Positions 1 through 10,257 of a DNA stretch of 64,000 bases are shown here, piece after piece. Position numbers and translations under genes: made by a program. Source of the stretch: Primulina eburnea (Eukaryota > Streptophyta > Magnoliopsida > Lamiales > Gesneriaceae); assembly GCF_022965805.1 (NCBI RefSeq), contig NC_133116.1, positions 6,448,001-6,512,000 on the forward strand, read 5' to 3'. Under the pieces are notes generated by a model, which did no database searches, had not been told where the DNA came from, and saw only the letters and a list, made by a program, of their open reading frames with translations. Position 1 is the first letter of the stretch, and every line of letters starts with the position of its first letter.

Positions 1-790
1 CTTTCTTCTCGCGCCACGCGCGATACTTGGCACACTCCTTCTTCATGTGTCCGGGTTTATTGCAGAAGAAACAAAGGTCACCAACTTTATGTTGTTTCTT
101 CTCACTCGGACCCACAGCATTTACATTCTTTCTTTTCTTACCCTTGTCCTTAGATGTGCTTGCCAAATGAGCACTTTATGTCTTCTCTTGATTCAATCTC
201 TCTTCCTCTTGGACACAGTGAGAAATCAGTTCATTCAAACTCCACGTTTCCTTCTGACAGTTAAAACTAACCTTAAAGTGGTTGAACTGAACCGGAAGAG
301 AAATGAGGATGAGATGCACCAGTAAATCCTCGTGCAAATCCAACTTTAGTGCCTTCAATTTCGAAGCAAGATTAGACATCTCCATGATGTACTCCCTTAT
401 GTTTCCCTTGCCCTTATACTTCATTGAAATCAAGCTCTTTAGAATAGTGCTTGTTTCTGTCTTATCGCTTTTGGCAAAGCGCTTCTCGATTTCTGCAAGG
501 TACTCCTTGGCATTGGTGATGTCCTCAGACACTGCACCCCTAAACACCTCCGGAATGGCACGCTTGATGATCATCAGACTCATGTGATTGGAGCGATCCC
601 ACTTCTCAAATATAGCTCTCTCTTCAGAGGAGCTAATTGCCGTAGGAGCAGTGGGTTTCTCCGTCCGAATCGCAAGGTCCATGTCCATGCACCCGAGAAC
701 TATCTGAACGTTCTCCTTCCAGTCCTTAAAGTTAGTACCATTAAGGACCGGTACTGAACTTAAGTTGGCAGAAATATTAGCAACATTCAC
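1..790 (-). pseudogene. Copia gag (UBN2-type) with zinc knuckle, one nonsense codon
   Basis: Gag forms the retrotransposon's RNA-packaging particle. From base 790 downward the frame reads a typical UBN2/gag N-terminus (LNGTNFKDWKENVQIVLG) and continues for about 204 codons to a TAA at 178-176. The same frame then continues without further stops through a lysine-rich linker to a zinc knuckle CX2CX4HX4C (CFFCNKPGHMKKEC, about 73-32) and off the window edge. A single point change therefore separates the two halves. There is no ATG at the 5' end of the frame: the first codon after the apparent splice acceptor is GTG. The start probably lies in the LTR (see the leader intron entry). Confidence 0.85.
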
Positions 791-1579
791 TGAAAGAGAA
801 CATTAAAAATAAATAAATAACATGCTCACAATCATAATTATCAATAAAATTCAAAATTAATTGGCAAATCCCATCTCAAGATACCTAGAGCACCATTAAT
901 TTCAAGTCTTTGGACAGTAAAATTAACTGCAATTGATACTCTTGTTGTAATAATCAAACACTAACAATAATGCATGACAAATAACAAACCCCTCCTTGGA
1001 TTGATTTATTATTCTCATGTAAAATCCTTATAATCGTTACGTGTTTACTATCACATGTAATTATGTAGTCCGGCCAACTATTAACCTTCCTTTGAGCCGA
1101 TTAATAATCGCATGAACTTACAAACTTACAAACATTCAAAATTCGTCATGAACAATCTACAAAAGAGAGGTCACTTTGGCGACATCTTATTTTAATTAAT
1201 CCAATCGGAATGATGAACTATAATAATTTTATTATATATTATGCCAATTAATTGAATTCAATCGAATTAATTAAATAATAATAAAATAAATAAATCCCAA
1301 AAATTGAATTAGTGGTCTAAGTTGCATGAAAATTAATAGGAAGACTATTATTTCATCCACCATTGACCGATAAACACAAATCATTTAGGATTTCATCAAC
1401 AGAATTTTTTTTTATTTTTTATTTTTTATTCTCAAATCAAGAACAAGATTAATCGGCTCTGATACCAATTGTTAAATTATTTCTCTAGATTTTCTGTGTT
1501 TCTAATCCCAAATGAAACTACACCAGAAAATCACAATCATGCTCTTGATTAAATGTGAAAAACGAATACGGAAGCGTAC
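791..1579 (-). other. Candidate leader intron of the Copia element, spanning the primer site
   Basis: An ATG inside the LTR (1595-1593) opens a short frame, MAKDS, that reaches a good donor (TCAG|GTACGC, exon end 1580). An acceptor with a pyrimidine tract (TTCTCTTTCAG) ends at 790. Joining them gives an uninterrupted frame, MAKDSVNVANISANLS, running straight into gag. The 789-nt intron contains the primer-binding site, as expected if only subgenomic RNA is spliced. This is inferred from frame and splice-site fit only. Confidence 0.5.
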
Positions 1580-1937
1580 CTGAATCTTTAGCCATGGTTT
1601 ATAGCGGTTTTGATCTTCCAAAATGTAGAATTTCCTTAGGTTCCTAATTCTCTCTGTTGATGGGGATATAAAGAGATATCTTTTACGTTTCTTTTCTACA
1701 TTTGGGGACCATTACCTTACTGCATTTATTAAGCAGTTACATAACGTTTGCCTATTTCTAATTTAGCCCCTTCATCAAATTAGAAATTCTGCATATGGTA
1801 TCCACAATAAATATTCATGACATTTATGCCCTAAGTCAAATTCCTTATTTTAAAATAGATCACATAATGTTTGACTTGTTATAATTGATGACCATATACA
1901 TTCATTTAATTATATAAGTGTCCCAAAAATACTAACA
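1470..1937 (-). repeat. 5' LTR of the Copia element
   Basis: The LTR is bounded by TG at 1937 and CA at 1470 on the minus strand and is followed immediately by the Met-tRNA primer site. It contains the ATG used in the proposed spliced gag start. Only one LTR of the pair is in the window, so its age cannot be estimated here. Confidence 0.75.
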
Positions 1938-2297
1938 GTTTATACTAAGGTGGTGGCACATAAACAATTTTTTATAATTAAAAACATGCGACATATATTA
2001 GTTCCATCGAGAAGCTTAAACTGAAGGTGTTCAAACTTCGTATAAAACAGAAAAAATCTAAAATCCAAACTGAAAAAATCAAACATCGAAACGAAAGTCG
2101 ATTTTTGTAATTCATATATAAATATTTAAACCGAATTTTAATTGTTTCGGTTTCGGATTATATATATCAAAACTGAACCGACGGAATAAACCAAAATTTC
2201 ATTAAATTAATAGTTTATATATTATATATTTTTTAGATGATATTTTGTGAGTGAATAATTATTTTGAATAATTTTTAGTTGATTTTATATTTGAAGG
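1938..2297. other. AT-rich spacer between Copia LTR and pol lambda remains
   Basis: No coding exon was recognised. Around 2040-2200 there is an imperfect inverted arrangement of AAACCGAA/TTCGGTTT-like words, similar in style to the hAT-like repeats further right. The 3' catalytic exons of the neighbouring DNA polymerase lambda pseudogene would be expected here and are not present. Confidence 0.5.
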
Positions 2298-5227
2298 TTA
2301 AATCTCTTCTCCAACTTTTTGCAAAAGATTTTCCATTTCTTGAACCTATTGTCTTTACAGGTTAAGACAGGGTATTAAAATATGCATTGCAAATTTTAAA
2401 GTACCTGCGACAAGATTTAATTAATCAACCATCAAGGCTCACCTCTTGACGAGGAATTCTTGTCCTGATGTCATCAAAGGATTATACAAATATGTATTTT
2501 TTTTTTAGTATTCTAGGTTAGATTCTAAACTCAGAATCAACATGCATATTTGTAGGTTTGAGTTATTTTTCTTTTTCCACCAACTCTAACTAACCTAACA
2601 TGGAAGAATCTTAATGTTGGAGGCTAAACTTTTGAAATGTCTCGAGCCAAAGATCATCCGGGAATAATACTCACTTATGTCCTCATTATAGATCCGCCTC
2701 TGCCTAAATAGTAAATGCACAACGGCTCGTAACCATTCCAAGTGGTTTCACATCCACGTGTCTTTCCATTTGGAATAATAAATCCATATCGAGCATCAAA
2801 ATGGCAAAAAGACTACAATTCAGATTCGACAAAATGTCACATTGTATTGACAGACTGGTAGTTTCAGCGAGAAAATTCGGCTTCAAGAACAACAATACAA
2901 CACCTTTTTCATCCTTCTCGAAGTGCTCCAACTTGGACAGCCTTCCAGTGTTTACTATTTCCTGAATCTGTGATCTCCATCACCATGCAGGGTGATGACC
3001 AAATACAACCCGGATAGTGTTCCATAAAATGCAGATAAAAGATGGCTGGAGAAATAATAGTGAATTGAAGGCATCCAAAACTTGATGGTATAACTACATT
3101 CTTACATGATCCTGCAATGACTTTCCAATCCCAGGTTGGTGTTTGACCTGGTTTGCACTTTCGATTCTAAAAGGTAGCTTTTCAACGACTGGAACAGCTT
3201 TCTAATAGCTAAAAGACCTCCTATCATCACCCAAGGCTATCATTAAGATAAAGCAACAAATTCAGCCTTCAAATTGCCAATATCCAAAAACTAATAATAC
3301 ATATGATATGCTGAACAAGTTTTCACCTCTGTAAATTTCGACGAGCTTCTTAAATATATCAGTTATATTCCTGTTCAAATCTGGAGGATTGTAAAGCGAT
3401 GATGCTTTGGATGATGAGAACTGCAAAAATTAATGTGCAATCCATTTCAAAACAGATTGCTCAGTACACAAACAGTGACATAATATAAGTTCTACTAACG
3501 GCTTAGCTTGTACATGGGAAAGGTCTGGTATTATTTTGGCTGAATTTTTTTTTAAAAAGAACATACTTTTTGTCGGTAATTTTTTAAAAAAGTTTGATAA
3601 AAAATTGCCCATCAGAAAATATTATTTAAATATTTGCAACTGAGTGTTGCCATAGATCCATCGACAGTGATACTCCCGTAAGAGCTCGAGTCATGGATGA
3701 CCCGGAATATCAAATGGATTCCCAAATCCGAGTAAGTCTGCAGATGGATTCTTCTGGAGCCGGACAGGTGCAAGCCCATGTTCTACTCTCCGGATAGTCA
3801 TAGGCCCGGGCTCTTGTATAAATCTCCAGGGAGGCATTCTACCCGGCCACCTCGATATGAGCACCGCACTTGAGTATACTAGCAGAATAGGATGTGGGCG
3901 ACTGTCCCATCTCTGACACCGTGCCGATGGGTTGACATGTCAGAATATAGAGTGTGCTCAGCCGTCCTACTATAATTAGTAGGTAGCACGGAGAACGAGG
4001 TCATCATTACTTTTCATACTATAAATATCAGGTTCTCTCTTTACATTTACATTGGATTCATTCACACCAATATCACAGCCATCACTTGGCTACATTGGTT
4101 TTATTGCTTGAGTATCCTGCTGACTTAAGCATCGGAGTGGTCACGCCGTACACCCCTCCGGCGCCCATTCACGAGTTCCTTTTATTGTTTGTAGGTCACG
4201 ATCGAAGCCATCTACCTTGTTCATTTTCCTAAACAACACTATAAATTCTTGATTTGATCCGGTGGAGCACCCGACCCTGCTCATCCATTTCACCCGGATC
4301 GCATCAGATAGCAAAACTAAAATACATAAGCATTGCACAATTTTATTCAATTCAGATGTATAAAATGTCTATGATCTTACATCTCTACTTTGATCATAAT
4401 CAGTTGAACTTGTCACTTCTGAGCTTAGAGAGTGTGAGGAACCAGGTGAACCACTTGCAATATCTGATTTGGAAAAATGACGATGGGCATTTTCTGAAAC
4501 TTCGTTGCTTTCTTCTGACCCAACAGATGTTTTAAGCTTCTTCTGTTGAGAGGGATTGTACTCTCTCAAAGGACTTAACTTTGTGCGATTTTCCTCATGA
4601 ATGTTGCTTATTAACACAACCTCAAGGTTTTGTTCTCCCCATTATAGCAATATCCACAACGACTGACTAGCATCGCCTCAATAGAACCAACAAACTTTAT
4701 GCAATTACATGAAAACGAAACATATCTCACGTACGATTGTAAAAAAGTTCAAAGTAGTGCGTTGATTCAGCAAAATTCCCAAGGGGATCATAAAATTACG
4801 AAGCTGAGTCAAAACACACAGCATAACCACATTCCACAATAAATCAAGTACAAACAAAACCAACACCACACAATTGACAGGTCATATACCAGCAATTTCT
4901 GAACCTCGTATTTGCACTACATTTTCGAATCACGTAACCTGAAGAGAATTGAAATCCGCACAAAAAATGTGCGTAACTTTTTTGGATAAACGAGCCTCGA
5001 TTTTCGCACCCATTTGCACTAATTTCTGCTTCCATATCTACAATTAACATGTTTAACAGCTCATTTTTCGTTCAAATGGACATATACATCATTTCCAACC
5101 GCGAATGAATCGAGCAAACAACCTGCAGTTGACCAGCTTTTACTCCGGTTTCGATAAGGAAGGCAACCATTTGAGAAAACATTCCGTGGGGATCAGACGG
5201 TGGAGATTTGCTCCTCATTGGCGCCAT
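2298..5227 (-). pseudogene. POLL: DNA polymerase lambda (X family), decayed and 3'-truncated
   Basis: Pol lambda is a nuclear gap-filling polymerase of base-excision repair and end joining. Exon-by-exon reading on the minus strand gives: E1 5227-5123 (MAP..., SDPHGMFSQMVAFLIETGV), E2 5037-4939 (BRCT: IWKQKLVQMGAKIEARLSKK), E3 about 4630-4381 (Ser-rich linker), E4 3420-3327 (YNPPDLNRNITDIFKKLVEI), E5 3236-3106 (ALGDDRRSFSY, then KAVPVVEKLPFRIESANQV and PGIGKSLQDH), E6 2967-2904 (IQEIVNTGRLSKLEHFEKDE), E7 about 2481-2443 (FDDIRTRIPRQE), E8 2345-2301 (VQEMENLLQKVGEEI). Lesions: a TAG in E5 (3204-3202) where family members have Tyr, a degraded E3 start lacking the end of the BRCT domain, no exon between E6 and E7, and a TAA at 2300-2298. 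The palm, fingers and nucleotidyl-transfer region is absent. Splice sites are otherwise well kept, suggesting fairly recent decay. The identification rests on collinear matches to remembered family motifs. Confidence 0.85.
3645..4312 (+). repeat. LTR-like insertion (probable Gypsy solo LTR) in a pol lambda intron
   Basis: This GC-richer block sits between pol lambda exons E4 and E3. It begins TGTTGCCATAG, has a TATA-like ACTATAAATA at about 4019-4028, and then a stretch typical of plant Ty3/Gypsy LTRs (GAGTATCCTGCTGACTTAAG, then ACCCCTCCGGCGCCC and a CATCA-like end near 4311). No matching target duplication was found and no internal genes are present, so the boundaries and the solo-LTR reading are tentative. 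Confidence 0.5.
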
Positions 5228-5382
5228 TTCTGCTGGCTTTCTCAACTGGTAGTCGCTGGAGTGGAAAATGACAGCGAGTTCGTAAATAGTAGACTTTGTT
5301 GTACGATGCCTGCATGGCAGTGGGCTCTCGTTTCGAATGAGTCGAAAGTCTCACGATTTTTATACGTGAACAGATAACTCTA

Positions 5383-5481
5383 CCGATATTCATAATAAAA
5401 ATAATACTATAAAAATAAGAAATTCGTCTCACAATAAAGGTAATACTGTTAGTACTGACATCCAATAAAAATAAGAAATTT

Positions 5482-5529
<48 letters not shown>

Positions 5530-5638
5530 TCTTAGCATAAAAAATAATATTTTTTTATAGATGATCTAAATAACATATTCGTCTCACAAAATACGATCCA
5601 TGAGACCGTATCACACAAGTTTATGTGTATTGGTTTAA
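5383..5638 (-). mobile_element. Partial GTGAGAC-module MITE interrupted by an (AT)n tract
   Basis: The sequence has recognisable family pieces in reverse orientation: ACCGATATTCA, GCATAAAAAATAATA, CGTCTCACAAAATACGATCC, GAGACCGTATCACAC. The left arm is incomplete, and a simple AT repeat (about 5483-5527) lies inside. Confidence 0.6.
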
Positions 5639-6275
5639 ACGAAGTATAATAATGTTGAAATTATCTTTTCAATTGAAATGTTGTGTTTGAATTATATTTT
5701 ATGGTGTTTTCTTTATTGGATAAGAAGCAAGTAAATCATACAATATATATTAAAATATTCCAAAGTCTAATTAAAATTGATTGGTTTCTTTAAATCCACT
5801 CTAGTTTATAGTCAATAATGATAAAAATTTTCGCGGGGATGGAGTTCATGATGCCTTTTAGGAGTTTTTTTGCAATCGCAATTGGGCCTCTTGAGAGCAG
5901 CTCGATAAAATATGCTTGGACTTGTCTCAACAACAAATATTGGGCTTTGGAAGAAAACTTAGTTGGGCCTCAAACATTTGGATTCCCTACCAACTCAAAA
6001 TATTACGTGACCCGAAAAAGTATCGGGTCTGTTGGAACGCGTCGAACCAATTGACTGTTAATATTAAAAGGTAAAAGGAATTTCATAATCACTAATATAT
6101 GAAAAATTAGAACAACACGGAGACTTTGAAGTAGAGCCAAACAAAGTTTTCAGGACTGATCCCACTATGATTCAACAATATCACGACATAGGGAAAATAA
6201 CTACTTTACATTGTAATATAAAATTCCGAAAAGTAAACATGGGAAATCATAGGTTGTTTATATAATAATCGACCA
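5639..6275. other. Spacer between pol lambda pseudogene 5' side and GASA gene
   Basis: This is AT-rich sequence with no exon, RNA gene or repeat that I can identify. An open frame at 5818-6054 has no recognisable domain and is not called. Confidence 0.4.
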
Positions 6276-6909
6276 TTAAGGACATTTGGTTTTGTTTCCA
6301 TGTGTAGTCATATCGGTGTAGCATGTCCCACACAATTCCCTGTTGCCGGAGGTGCCCGGCGGCACACATTTGCAGCGGGCACAGCAAGTGCCGCAAGCCC
6401 TTGTGCACACATTGGGCCTCGAGTGTAAGCTGCACCTCGCCTCGCATAATCCTCCACAATCTGCAAAGTTGTGAGTGCAAAAATGTGAAGAATGCTTGGG
6501 AAGAAACATTCAATTATACATGGAAGTATTATTTACGTTCTTTTCTCACATACTTTTAACATCCCACTAAAAAATACGCTGGATATACGAAGGGAAAATG
6601 CAAAAATATGAACAAAAACATACCTACATACGGTAAAAGCCTTCTTTTAACAGCACCTTTCACTTCTTCAATTCCAACCTTTGACAATCAAAACCAGGGC
6701 AAACATGGTAAACACACAAAACTCGAGAACAAAAGCAACAAGAACATAATGACCAAGAGACCAGAAATGCGGGAATAAATGTAATTTCAAAATCCAAAAT
6801 TGTAATGATTTATATATATATTCTTTAAAGAATAATCTACATTGGTTACCTGAGCCAGGAAGAAGAGTAAAAGGGCAGCTAGAATTATCTTACGAGAAGA
6901 ATAAGCCAT
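6276..6909 (-). CDS. Snakin/GASA-family secreted cysteine-rich peptide
   Basis: GASA/snakin peptides are secreted, gibberellin-responsive proteins with roles in growth and antimicrobial defence. Three exons are read: 6909-6850 (MAYSSRKIILAALLLFFLAQ, a clear signal peptide), 6678-6624 (VGIEEVKGAVKRRLLPYV) and 6460-6276. They join in phase (CAG|GTAACC, TAG|GTATGT, GCAG|ATTGTGG) into 300 nt, 99 aa plus stop. The C-terminal domain of about 60 residues begins DCGGLCEARC, ends GNKTKCP and carries the twelve cysteines that define the family, including the adjacent pair in GTCCARCKC. Length and exon pattern fit the family. A TATAAA lies 72 bp upstream of the ATG. The gene looks intact; which subfamily member it is cannot be said. 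Confidence 0.92.
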
Positions 6910-6980
6910 TAATTATTATTACTCGTTTTTGTTATTATTTTGCAAACTTGGATGATTTTCTTCTTTCGACTGCTTGATGA

Positions 6981-6986
6981 TTTATA
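6981..6986 (-). promoter_or_regulatory. TATA box of the GASA gene
   Basis: TATAAA (in CTCCTATAAATC on the minus strand) lies 72-77 bases before the start codon, a normal distance for a plant core promoter. Confidence 0.6.
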
Positions 6987-6999
6987 GGAGTATATTTTG

Positions 7000-8014
7000 C
7001 GGGGTGCATTGAACGAGGTACTCTGCGACCTGCGTCTCTCTTGTCCATTTCTGCGTCATCATTTCTTAGGCCCCACTTCTGTGAATCGGCCAAAATCAGT
7101 CCCATCATCCTTTGTTTTTTCCAACTAAATATTCAAATTTATGGGTTAATCTGTATAGTAATTAGGAAATATTGATTCAAAGTTTGGTAGTAGGTCGACT
7201 AGTGTCCCCGCACGTACCGGCAAATATTGTACTAAGTTTACAGATAATCTCGGAGGAATACAGCCATATTCCAGTTGGATTCTCCACATTCATTTATTTT
7301 TTTTTTTATAAGACACATTCATTTATTTTTTGTTTCAATGGGTGTGGGTGTGGGCGTGTGGCCTGTAAACACGAGATTTTTACAAATTATCCCAGATCCC
7401 AATGTTTTAGATCGATGTTTCGGGTTTCCTAATACTAACTAAATCCAAATTTAAATTTTAATTTTAATTTTATACTACATTGCATCTTGAAAAATATTTA
7501 TCAAAAGTATTTCACCGAGTTGCTAAATTTAAATAGTAACTCGGGTGTCCTTCGAATTTATATCAAGTTCCACAAGTTGAATCATAACGGCGTAAATAGT
7601 ATTGCCAGATTTGCTCACTCGAATTGAGCTGGACTCAACTACTTCGATTTTTGTGAAAGGTGAACCAAGAGGTACGATATCCAAGGTCTCCATTCCACAG
7701 TGACCTCCCATACTTTTTTTTTATTATCATTATTATATCGGTTTTGGTTCTTATTAAAAACTCAGATTTCTCTCACCGCTATTAAAACGATATTTCTGTA
7801 TTGCTTCAACGAATATGCAAATCACGTTGATAAGATAAATAACAATAAACAAATTTTATAAGACAAACTTGTCTAAAAAATATAATGGTCGTGAAGTGTG
7901 TTTTCTTCACATCCCTAAAACACTTCAGTTAGGTGGCCAAAATTTATGACTTAAAAAATCATGCAAGCCTAAATAATGAAGCATATGCTACTTTATAACG
8001 AGTTCATGAATTTT
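7000..8014. other. GASA upstream region and AT-rich spacer
   Basis: The promoter side of the GASA gene, then AT-rich DNA. An open frame at 7529-7711 (minus) has no recognised domain. Nothing else is supported. Confidence 0.4.
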
Positions 8015-9115
8015 GGGATCTTCTTAACTCTCCATGCACATATTCAGTTAAAAGTGGTTACAGATTATTATTGAGTGCAAGAGGTTTCAATCCTATCACA
8101 CAGATGGTATTACTTGGAGGTGCATTTGGAGGTTTAAGGTACCAGCTAAGATCCGCAACTTCCTATGGCGATCCTTTCTTCATGCTTGCCAACTTTGAAG
8201 GCATTACAGTCAAGAAGGGTGGCAGTGACCCAATGCTGTTCGCTTTGCTATAATGAGATAGAAGATGACTTTCATTGCTCTGGTATCTTGCCCTTTTGCA
8301 AGAAACATATGATGTCTTTCTCCTGTAGGTAGTCATTTTTCTTCTTTGCATTCTCCGTCAATGTGGTGGGATAACTTAGTACAACAATGTGAGCAGCAAG
8401 TTCTTGAGCTAGCAGCAACTATTCTATGGTGTATTGGACAAAATAAAATGATGTGGTATGGAATGACAAGAGCAAGATAGCTACTGTCAATTTCCAATCG
8501 GCTTCAATCTCTATTCTTAATGGCTAAAGGCTACTCATATTGCTATTGCTGGTTGCTTGATTTCACTTCAATTTGGGCTTCGACAGAGGAAAAAACCTCC
8601 AGATAATGTTATCAAGTGTAATGTTGATGCTGCTGTATTTGAGAGCTATTGGCTATTTGGATACGGTTGCATTGCACGAAATTCTCATGGTGTTGTAATT
8701 GTTGCATCTTATGGTACTCTGCATGGACAGTTTAGCTCCACTATTGCAGAAGCGTTGAACATTCGAGAAGCCCAAGTTTGCTTAAAACCTTGGACTGCCC
8801 CAAATATCATTATTGAAGCTGATGCTCTTTCGGTAATTGAAACGTTGAATAGTTCGGAACCAGATTCTTCTGGTCTAACCTTAATTGTAGAAGGGTGTAA
8901 ATTCCTAGTTAGGGAATTTTTTCCGTGCCAGTTTGTTTTGTTTTTAGATCAGTAAATGTGGTTATCCACACTCTTGCTAGAGAAGCTGTATCCATGTCTG
9001 GTCTGCTAGGAAGGACATCCCCTCTCTTACTTTAATTTCGTATGTAATTATACCAGATTTGGGTTAATATTATATATCTCAGTTTTTTTCAAAAATAAAA
9101 ATAAAAAAGATAAGA
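8015..9115 (+). pseudogene. 3' tail of a LINE (zinc-binding plus RNase H-like region), degenerate
   Basis: On the plus strand, the reading passes through a reverse-transcriptase zinc-binding region (TYSVKSGYRLLL near 8040, WRFKVPAKIRNFLWR near 8130, then in another frame CCSLCYNEIEDDFHC near 8232-8277). It then enters an RNase H-like domain at 8585-8955 (VIKCNVDAAVFESYWLFGYG, EALNIREAQ, IIIEADALSVI), continuing after a further frame break with VVIHTLAREAVSMSGLLG. At least two frameshifts and an internal stop break it. It ends in an A-rich tail near 9090-9115. It is a 5'-truncated, long-dead insertion; neighbouring genes are unaffected. Confidence 0.8.
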
Positions 9116-9119
9116 TTTT

Positions 9120-9552
9120 CGCTAGCAGCCATAATTACGACTGTGTCTACCCGGATTCGCTCGATTCCTAATTCTAGGCCCAACTTTCAGTCCATATCAG
9201 CCTACACTCGATCACGTTTCTGTTTCTTTCTCACCGTAAACCCGATAGAAACTCATTGAGATCGTTATACCGCATATACTTCGACTTGTATAGCGTGAAA
9301 GCAGAAATCGAGTTAGGGAAACACCAGTTGTTAGACCTGAGGTCAAGCCAACTCAACAGGCTCATGAACCTGCTCAACTTGACATAATCCGAGAAAGCTC
9401 AAACCTACTCATATCCAACCAATAATCATTGCAAGTAACAAGAAAGAGCAATTTCTCATTACATTCCTATTTGCCTCAAATGATATACTAAACGACCACA
9501 TTTCTTGAACTTCACAACTCCGAGCGAATATTGCCTTCACGGAGGATATCAT
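9120..9552. other. Spacer, no gene seen
   Basis: Moderately GC-richer intergenic DNA. No domain, splice-linked exon or RNA gene was recognised. Confidence 0.35.
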
Positions 9553-9762
9553 TCAATCTAAATGTCTTCGACATCTATCTACATTAATCGTCGATAAGAC
9601 CGAGCAGAATTCTGAGCGTAAAATCTTTTCATAGAAATTTTGAACAAGGACAATATTCCCCTGATTGATTTGGTTCTGAATCCACAACTTCCAAGTATAG
9701 CACATCCCCAGAGTATGACCCAGACGTATGTGGTAAGGACAGTAATTTAAATTGTCCGTCAT
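9553..9762 (-). pseudogene. Retrotransposon gag-like fragment (CPYH...GH...C)
   Basis: The fragment of about 69 codons reads YCPYHIRLGHTLGMCYTWK followed by IQNQINQGNIV. This resembles the CPYHxxxGHxxxxC zinc-binding segment found between gag and protease in many plant Ty3/Gypsy polyproteins. Nothing recognisable flanks it, so it is an isolated scrap. The match is to a short motif only. Confidence 0.45.
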
Positions 9763-10257
9763 GTCCGCCTATTCAGGGACGGTGATTGGGGGAAGTTCTA
9801 GTCCAGCCCTCAAGGCATGGGCGAAAGATAACACACTAAGGTAGATTGGAAAGAGAACAGGAACACACTTTAGTCTCTCAACATCTCATTAGACATTAGA
9901 CAACAAACATACCACAATCAATTTAAAAGGTTAAATTTTCAATACTTACGTAAGTAGCAATATAATTTTTTTAAGGTTAAGAACACTTTTTGCACGCAAC
10001 ATTAAAGAAGTAAACACTCTTCATATGTCACACGAAGTTAGAATCAAAACAATAACTTTTAGCAATGTAAATACCATGACAAGTCAGTTATAGTTCGATC
10101 CTATTTCTTGATTATGTCACCAACCTCGATAAAATGATCTTAGGGATCAACAACACGATTGAATGGCAAATCAAGACAAGGTTTGCAATAAAAATTTGTA
10201 TCGTCGTTGAATGGCGCAATTGCTTCACACAAATCTCATTAGCATCAAGAGTTCGTA
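9763..10257. other. 3' flank of the SAM-domain gene
   Basis: No coding sequence was recognised. The part nearest 10257 is presumably the 3' UTR of the minus-strand SAM gene; no convincing poly(A) signal was picked. Confidence 0.35.

Larger units (their letters stand above)
1..1937 (-). mobile_element. Ty1/Copia retrotransposon, 5' part only
   Basis: Read on the minus strand, the element has a 468-bp LTR (1937 to 1470, TGTTAG...TTAACA), a primer site complementary to initiator Met-tRNA (TGGTATCAGAGCC, about 1453-1467), a leader of about 660 bp and then a Copia gag frame that runs off the window at base 1. The protease, integrase, reverse transcriptase and second LTR must lie outside the window, so the target duplication cannot be checked. 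Bases 1938-1942 (gttta) are the expected target copy on this side. The gag has a premature stop, so this copy is unlikely to be autonomous. Confidence 0.85.

Noticed and set aside
3645..4312. A target-site duplication for the LTR-like block in the pol lambda intron.
   Set aside because: No matching 5-bp pair was found at plausible ends, so the boundaries are left as estimates.
6247..6513. Minus-strand open frame of 88 codons overlapping the GASA gene in another frame.
   Set aside because: The twelve-cysteine GASA frame explains this sequence.
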